Assembly (NCBI RefSeq): GCF_024436375.1
Contig: NZ_JAFMZM010000003.1
Coordinates: 81,627 to 145,626, forward strand
DNA length: 64,000 bases
DNA from: Nocardioides astragali
GTDB lineage: Bacteria; Actinomycetota; Actinomycetes; Propionibacteriales; Nocardioidaceae
Direction: 5' to 3'
Part shown: piece after piece, positions 60,055-64,000 of the stretch
Position numbering within the stretch: the stretch's first letter is position 1
Layout of the letters: every line of letters begins with the position of its first letter
The notes under the pieces: model-generated
What the model saw: the letters and a program-made list of their open reading frames with translations, nothing else
Database searches by the model: none
What the model was told of the DNA's origin: nothing
Translations under genes and position numbers: made by a program

Positions 60055-60512
60055 TCGCGCTGGACGACCCGCGGCAGCGCCACGAGCAGCACCGCGAGGA
60101 CCAGCACCGACGCGACCGCGCCCCAGGCGGCGGCCGTGCGGTCGTAGACCATGTCCACGACCAGGAAGAGGATGCCGCCGAGCAGCATGCCGATCATGGC
60201 GAGGGCCACCATCATGAGCCGGTGGCCCGCCTGGACGAGCTCGGGCTTGGAGTTCTGCTGGAAGACGTGGCGATGGATGGCGACCGGTGCCAGCATCACG
60301 GCGACCGTCGCGAACGCGAGGCCCAGGAGGCCGACGTACCAGCCGCGCTGGAAGCTGTCGAGCTCCTCGAACCTGCTCTGGAAGGGCAGGGTCGCGAGGA
60401 ACCCGGCGAGGAGCTGGACACCGGTCTGGCTCACGCGGAGCTCCTGCAGCAGCTCGTTCCAGTTGCGGTCGGCGCGCTCCTTGGGCGTCTCCTCGCGGTC
60501 ATCGTCGGTCAT
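60051..60512 (-). CDS. DUF6328-type four-helix membrane protein
   Basis: A 153-residue protein: acidic N-terminus (MTDDDREETPKERADRNW), an amphipathic section (ELLQELRVSQTGVQLLAGFL) and four hydrophobic segments. The pattern NELLQELRVxQTGVQ is known from actinobacterial DUF6328 proteins of unknown role. TAGCGT (60525-60520) is seven bases before the ATG. Confidence 0.8.
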   Translation of the reverse strand: MTDDDREETPKERADRNWNELLQELRVSQTGVQLLAGFLATLPFQSRFEELDSFQRGWYVGLLGLAFATVAVMLAPVAIHRHVFQQNSKPELVQAGHRLMMVALAMIGMLLGGILFLVVDMVYDRTAAAWGAVASVLVLAVLLVALPRVVQRD

Positions 60513-60598
60513 CCCCCGGACGCTACTCACGCGGCGGAGCGGTCGTACCCCCTCGACGGGTGAGGCAGGGGTTGATCGCCGGTGGCACCGTGGAATGC

Positions 60599-60877
60599 AT
60601 GGCCGAGAAGAAGAGCAAGGACCACGGGCCATCGGTCAAGGACGACGACGTCTACGAGGCCCTGCGCGACGAGGGTGCGAGCAAGGAGAAGGCAGCTCGC
60701 ATCGCCAACGCGTCCGCCGCCGAGGGCCGGTCGACGGTCGGCGAGCGCGGCGGCGAGGCGGGCGACTACCAGGACCGCACCGTCGACGAGCTGCGCAAGC
60801 GTGCGGCCGAGCTCGACATCGAGGGTCGCTCGTCGATGTCGAAGGACGAGCTGATCGACGCGCTGCGCAACCACTGA
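60599..60877 (+). CDS. Small Rho-N/SAP-like charged protein
   Basis: A 92-residue protein with MAEKKSKDHGPSVKDDDVY at the start, a central KEKAARIANASAAEG segment, and a C-terminal SAP/Rho-N-like unit (RTVDELRKRAAELDIEGRSS, then SKDELIDALRNH) that may bind nucleic acid. Similar small proteins are widespread in actinobacteria and often stress-linked. The ATG at 60599 lacks a strong ribosome site; GTG at 60590 is an alternative. Confidence 0.75.
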   Translation: MAEKKSKDHGPSVKDDDVYEALRDEGASKEKAARIANASAAEGRSTVGERGGEAGDYQDRTVDELRKRAAELDIEGRSSMSKDELIDALRNH

Positions 60878-60896
60878 TCCGGCAACCACTGATCCG
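60867..60896 (+). repeat. 15-bp perfect tandem repeat over a stop codon
   Basis: GCAACCACTGATCCG occurs twice back to back. The first copy contains the last codons and TGA of the preceding gene; the second repeats them in the untranslated region. The rest of the gap up to the CsbD gene (60897-60996) shows nothing else beyond that gene's ribosome site. Confidence 0.9.
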
Positions 60897-60996
60897 GGCG
60901 GCGTTCCCACCCGGACGGGTGTCGTTCCAGGCCTGCCTGCGTGGCAGGTTCGAGAGGACCACTCAGGTCTGCACCAACGCCACAGGAGGTATCGCG

Positions 60997-61170
60997 ATGG
61001 GTCTCGACGACAAGATCGGCAACAAGGGTGACGAGCTGAAGGGCAAGGCGAAGGAAGCCACCGGCAAGGCGACCGACGACGAGAGGCTCGAGGCCGAGGG
61101 CAAGGGCGACCAGACGGGCGCCAACCTCAAGCAGGCCGGCGAGAAGGTCAAGGACGCCTTCAAGAGCTGA
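60997..61170 (+). CDS. CsbD-family stress protein
   Basis: A 57-residue hydrophilic protein with the CsbD pattern: MGLDDKIGNKGDELKGKAKE, TGKATDDERLEAEGKGDQ, ANLKQAGEKVKDAFKS. The family is induced by general stress in many bacteria; its biochemical role is unknown. Perfect AGGAGG eight bases before the ATG. Ends 11 bp inside the opposing lipoprotein gene. Confidence 0.92.
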   Translation: MGLDDKIGNKGDELKGKAKEATGKATDDERLEAEGKGDQTGANLKQAGEKVKDAFKS

Positions 61171-62350
61171 CTCCCTCACCTACCCAGACATGCCCTCCGT
61201 CGCCGGCATCGGCGACGACGAGCAGGTCCTCGCCGGCGGCCACCATCAACGTGTGGTCGCCGGCGGTCTGCGGTTGGAGGGGTACGTCGACGCGCTGCCA
61301 GTCCCGGCCGTCGCCGGTGTGCCAGAGCTCGTAGTGGTCGCCGGTGCTCAGCGTGGCGAGCACGCCGACCGGCGTCGTCGCCAGCGACGCGACGTACGGG
61401 GCACCGTGCCACTCCTCGGCGATCGCGCCGAACGTCACCGGCTCCTGCCATCCGTCCGCGTCGCGCGTCCAGGCGGCGTACTGGTCCCCGCTCCGGCCCA
61501 CGGCGAGCAGCCGGTCGCCGGGGAGGCGGGTGACCCGGTGCACGTCCTCAACATCCTTCCCCGCCGGCATCTCCTCGGGCGTCCAGCTGAGGCCGTCGGG
61601 GGAGGTCCACGCCAAAGGGTCCGGGTCGAGGTGCCGACCAGTGCGGGCACCGGCTCCCACGACCACCCACTCCTCACCGGCCCAGCCAGCGCCCTGGGCC
61701 AGCGACTCGAGGTCGCCGTCGTCGGTGAGTCCGGGCTCGGCCTCCACCCTGGTGAACTCGCGCGGGTCGTCGGTGAACCACACACCAGGCCCCGACGTGC
61801 GGTTGCCCGTGATCAGCCACCCGGTCGGGCCGCCGGCGATCGGTCCGACGTTGGTCGCCGAGATGCCGCCGTACTGGGTGAAGACGGCCGACACGTCCAC
61901 CAGCGCCTCGCCGTCCAGGCGGAACGTCGTCACGCGCGGGTTGCCGTGGGCGCCGCCGGACCGGGCGCCGACCGCCGCGATCTGGTCGCGTGAGCAGGCG
62001 ATCGAGTTGAGGATCGCCCGGCGGCCCCAGTAGGTCCGGGCGTCCACCGCGACAGACGTCCAGGTCTCGCGGTCGGGGGAGAACCACGCGGCCGGACGGG
62101 TGTCCCGGGTCTCGGTGGGGCGGTCCAGGAACACCGCGCCGACCACCCACCAGCCCTCTCCGCACTGGACCGCGTCGCGAACCACCGTGCGACCGGGTGC
62201 GCCGGCGGGAGCGGGGAGCGTCCGTTCGGCCCAGGTGATCGTCATCGACTCCGGATCGCGGTCCGGATCCGGGGCGTCGCACCCGCTGGCCAGGCAGGCC
62301 GCGAGGAGGGCGAGAGGGAGCCGGCCCTTTCGGCGGCGCGTGCTGTCCAC
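61160..62350 (-). CDS. Lipoprotein of unknown function, beta-propeller-like
   Basis: A 396-residue lipoprotein. GTG at 62350 gives a neat signal (VDSTRRRKGRLPLALLAACL) and lipobox LASGC; GAGGAT lies upstream. ATG at 62368 is possible. The mature chain has repeated Trp-rich strands such as AAWFSPDRETWTSVAVD, LAWTSPDGLSWTPEEMP and YELWHTGDGRDWQRVDV, resembling BNR/sialidase-type propellers. No catalytic motif is evident. Confidence 0.75.
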   Translation of the reverse strand: MDSTRRRKGRLPLALLAACLASGCDAPDPDRDPESMTITWAERTLPAPAGAPGRTVVRDAVQCGEGWWVVGAVFLDRPTETRDTRPAAWFSPDRETWTSVAVDARTYWGRRAILNSIACSRDQIAAVGARSGGAHGNPRVTTFRLDGEALVDVSAVFTQYGGISATNVGPIAGGPTGWLITGNRTSGPGVWFTDDPREFTRVEAEPGLTDDGDLESLAQGAGWAGEEWVVVGAGARTGRHLDPDPLAWTSPDGLSWTPEEMPAGKDVEDVHRVTRLPGDRLLAVGRSGDQYAAWTRDADGWQEPVTFGAIAEEWHGAPYVASLATTPVGVLATLSTGDHYELWHTGDGRDWQRVDVPLQPQTAGDHTLMVAAGEDLLVVADAGDGGHVWVGEGVSS

Positions 62351-62399
62351 GGCCCGATCCTCGTGCATGACCGGCTCGCTGGTGGGTACTCGACGCCGC

Positions 62400-62945
62400 G
62401 TGACCGAGAAGAAGCACGAGGCGACCGACCAGCAGTGGGTGCAGCGCATCGCCGAACGCGCGTGCGAGACCGGCACGACCGTCGCGGTGGCCGAGTCACT
62501 GACGGCGGGCCAGCTCTCGGCACTGCTGGGGCAGGGGGCCGACGCTTCGACGTGGTACCGCGGCGCGGTGGTCGCCTACGCCTCAGAGGTGAAGTACGAC
62601 GTCCTCGGCGTCGCCCGCGGGCCCGTGGTCACCGACCTGTGCGCCAGGCAGATGGCTGAGGGAGTACGCCGGCTGCTCGGGTCCGACGTGGCCCTCGGGA
62701 TCACTGGTGTCGGCGGACCCGACAGCCAGGAGGGGAAGCCCCCCGGCACGGTGCACCTCGCCGTGACGGACGAGGACGGCACCCGGTCGCGCGAGGTGTC
62801 GTTCGACGGCGACCCGGAGGCCGTGGTGGCCTCCTCGACGACCATCGCCCTGCTCGAGCTGGCGCGTGCGCTGGGCCTCGACAGCGAGTCCGGGGTGGAG
62901 TCAGAGCCAGATGGGGCGCAGGCGCCTGAGCGCACCAGTGCATGA
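62400..62945 (+). CDS. pncC: CinA C-terminal domain protein (NMN deamidase family)
   Basis: A 181-residue stand-alone CinA-C/PncC-type protein: TVAVAESLTAGQLSALLGQG, WYRGAVVAYASEVKYDVLGV, and ITGVGGPDSQEGKPPGTVHL. The E. coli homologue deamidates nicotinamide mononucleotide for NAD recycling. Start is uncertain: GTG at 62400 fits the family N-terminus, ATG at 62368 is in frame; neither has a clear ribosome site. Confidence 0.88.
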   Translation: MTEKKHEATDQQWVQRIAERACETGTTVAVAESLTAGQLSALLGQGADASTWYRGAVVAYASEVKYDVLGVARGPVVTDLCARQMAEGVRRLLGSDVALGITGVGGPDSQEGKPPGTVHLAVTDEDGTRSREVSFDGDPEAVVASSTTIALLELARALGLDSESGVESEPDGAQAPERTSA

Positions 62946-62973
62946 GCGGCAGGACAGTGGGTACGGTCCCGGC

Positions 62974-63108
62974 ATGGCCCCTCCGCAGGACCCTGACCGG
63001 GTGGACCCGACCGATCAGTCCGGGCGACCCCTGCTGATCACGGGCGCGATAGTGGCGTTGATGGTCGTCCTCGCGCTGCTGATCGTCGTCTACGTCCTGT
63101 CGACCTGA
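62974..63108 (+). CDS. Small single-helix membrane protein (44 aa)
   Basis: Short protein MAPPQDPDRVDPTDQSGRP followed by a 22-residue hydrophobic helix ending VVYVLST. No Shine-Dalgarno, but TACGGT is exactly six bases before the ATG, as in other genes here. Function unknown. Confidence 0.6.
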   Translation: MAPPQDPDRVDPTDQSGRPLLITGAIVALMVVLALLIVVYVLST

Positions 63109-63143
63109 CCAGCACTGTCGGCACCCGCTCGTAGGGTGCTCCC

Positions 63144-64000
63144 GTGACCCTGCACCTGCACACGGCCGAGCGCACCGACGCGCTGGCCGACGGCCTGGCG
63201 GACCTGCTGGTCACCCCGCTCCCCGATCCGTTCGCCCGTGAGGTCGTGGTCGTGCCGGCGCGCGGCGTCGAGCGCTGGCTCACCCAGCGGCTCTCCCACC
63301 GGCTCGGGGTAGGCGGCCGCGGCGGCGACGGCGTCTGCGCCGGCGTCGACTTCGTGACCCCGCACTCGCTGGTCTCGATGCTGCTCGACCGCGACGCCGA
63401 GGACCCGTGGAGCCCGGACCGGCTGGCCTGGCCGTTGCTCACCGTGATCGACGACGTGATGGGCGCGCCCGGCTTCGAGGACCTCACCACCCACCTCGGC
63501 GGCGGTGACCCCGCCGACGACCGGTCGGCGCGGCGCTACGCCGTGGCCCGCCGCCTCGCGGGGCTGTTCTCCTCCTACGCCGTGCAGCGCCCGCACCTGC
63601 TCACCCAGTGGCGCGAGGGCCAGGACACCGACGGGGCGGGCGGCGCGCTCGACGGCGATCTGGTCTGGCAGGCCGCCCTCTGGCGCCGCGTCCTCGCGGT
63701 GGTCGACGAGCCGCCGCCCGACGTGCGACACGCGGAGACAGTGGCCCGGCTGCGGGCGGGTGGGGACGACCTCGACCTCCCGCCGCGGCTCTCGCTCTTC
63801 GGGCACACGCGGCTGCCCGAGACCGAGGTGTCCCTCCTGACCGCGCTCGCCGAGCTGCGTGACGTGCACCTGTGGCTGCCGCAGGCCTCGACCGCGCTGT
63901 GGAGCGCGCTGGCACCGGCCGCCCGAGAGGGGCAGGTGCCCCGCTCGATCGACACCTCGGCCGCCGTCGTCGGCCACCCGCTCCTCGGCTCGCTCGGCCG
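63144..64000 (+). CDS. recC: RecC, exodeoxyribonuclease V gamma subunit, N-terminal part
   Basis: The frame opens with GTG at 63144 and stays open to the window end (285 codons plus two bases); the gene is cut by the boundary. The start (LHLHTAERTDALADGLADLL, VVVPARGVERWLTQRLSHRL) and SLFGHTRLP match RecC. In the RecBCD helicase-nuclease it recognises Chi and scaffolds the complex for double-strand break repair. TAGGGT lies six bases before the GTG, suggesting a leaderless mRNA. recB and recD are expected downstream. Confidence 0.9.
   Translation, partial: MTLHLHTAERTDALADGLADLLVTPLPDPFAREVVVVPARGVERWLTQRLSHRLGVGGRGGDGVCAGVDFVTPHSLVSMLLDRDAEDPWSPDRLAWPLLTVIDDVMGAPGFEDLTTHLGGGDPADDRSARRYAVARRLAGLFSSYAVQRPHLLTQWREGQDTDGAGGALDGDLVWQAALWRRVLAVVDEPPPDVRHAETVARLRAGGDDLDLPPRLSLFGHTRLPETEVSLLTALAELRDVHLWLPQASTALWSALAPAAREGQVPRSIDTSAAVVGHPLLGSLG

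Overview
The window is 64 kb of very GC-rich DNA with short intergenic gaps, many GTG/TTG starts, ATGA/GTGA overlaps and high-GC codon use. This points to an actinobacterial chromosome, most likely Nocardioidaceae (Nocardioides/Kribbella-like); that placement is inferred from gene content. No tRNA, rRNA, CRISPR array, transposase or phage gene was seen.

Layout. 1-1360: C-terminal end of a large surface/secreted repeat protein. 1536-5077: DHA2-type MFS exporter, EamA exporter and a divergent LysR regulator. 5094-10345: Entner-Doudoroff operon zwf-edd-eda with a divergent ROK regulator. 10360-25174: arabinan degradation, with galM and three giant secreted enzymes (GH43; GH51; a GH43+GH43 double enzyme) around a divergent promoter with LacI-type operators. 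25252-25485: a small CxxH protein between two near-identical terminators. 25551-34308: fructan locus with a secreted GH32 carrying a nested domain insertion, a LacI regulator, a CUT1 importer without ATPase and a cytoplasmic GH32. 34338-43129: an unusual glycan locus (GH39, secreted PF10091-type enzyme, CUT1 importer, LacI, and a divergent GH15 like isomaltose glucohydrolase). 43142-45288: SRPBCC/ArsR operon and small hypotheticals. 45434-56278: one roughly 10.8-kb operon for L-arabinose: YtfQRT-YjfF-type furanose importer, LacI regulator, araB, araD, araA and an aldo/keto reductase. 56441-58425: a protein made of four tandem XRE-type HTH domains and a second LacI paralogue. 58448-64000: agmatinase-family enzyme, small stress-type genes, a lipoprotein, a PncC/CinA-C protein and the start of recC.

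How it works together. Secreted GH51/GH43 enzymes would release L-arabinose from arabinan. A furanose-type ABC importer would bring it in and AraA-AraB-AraD would convert it to xylulose-5-phosphate. The two halves lie 36 kb apart but share the same operator: the site at 20006-20019 is the exact reverse complement of the site at 56341-56354. Fructans are handled by an outside/inside GH32 pair, and a third glycan by the GH39/PF10091/GH15 locus. The Entner-Doudoroff genes supply central hexose catabolism. About 48 kb (10360-58425) is almost entirely plant-glycan or storage-glycan utilisation.

The most unusual items are the four-HTH regulator beside the ara operon, the same-family domain-in-domain insertion inside a GH32 propeller, the unassigned GH39/PF10091/GH15 locus, the chained micro-ORFs before the importer ATPase, and a recurring TANNNT-N6/7-start signature implying many leaderless mRNAs.
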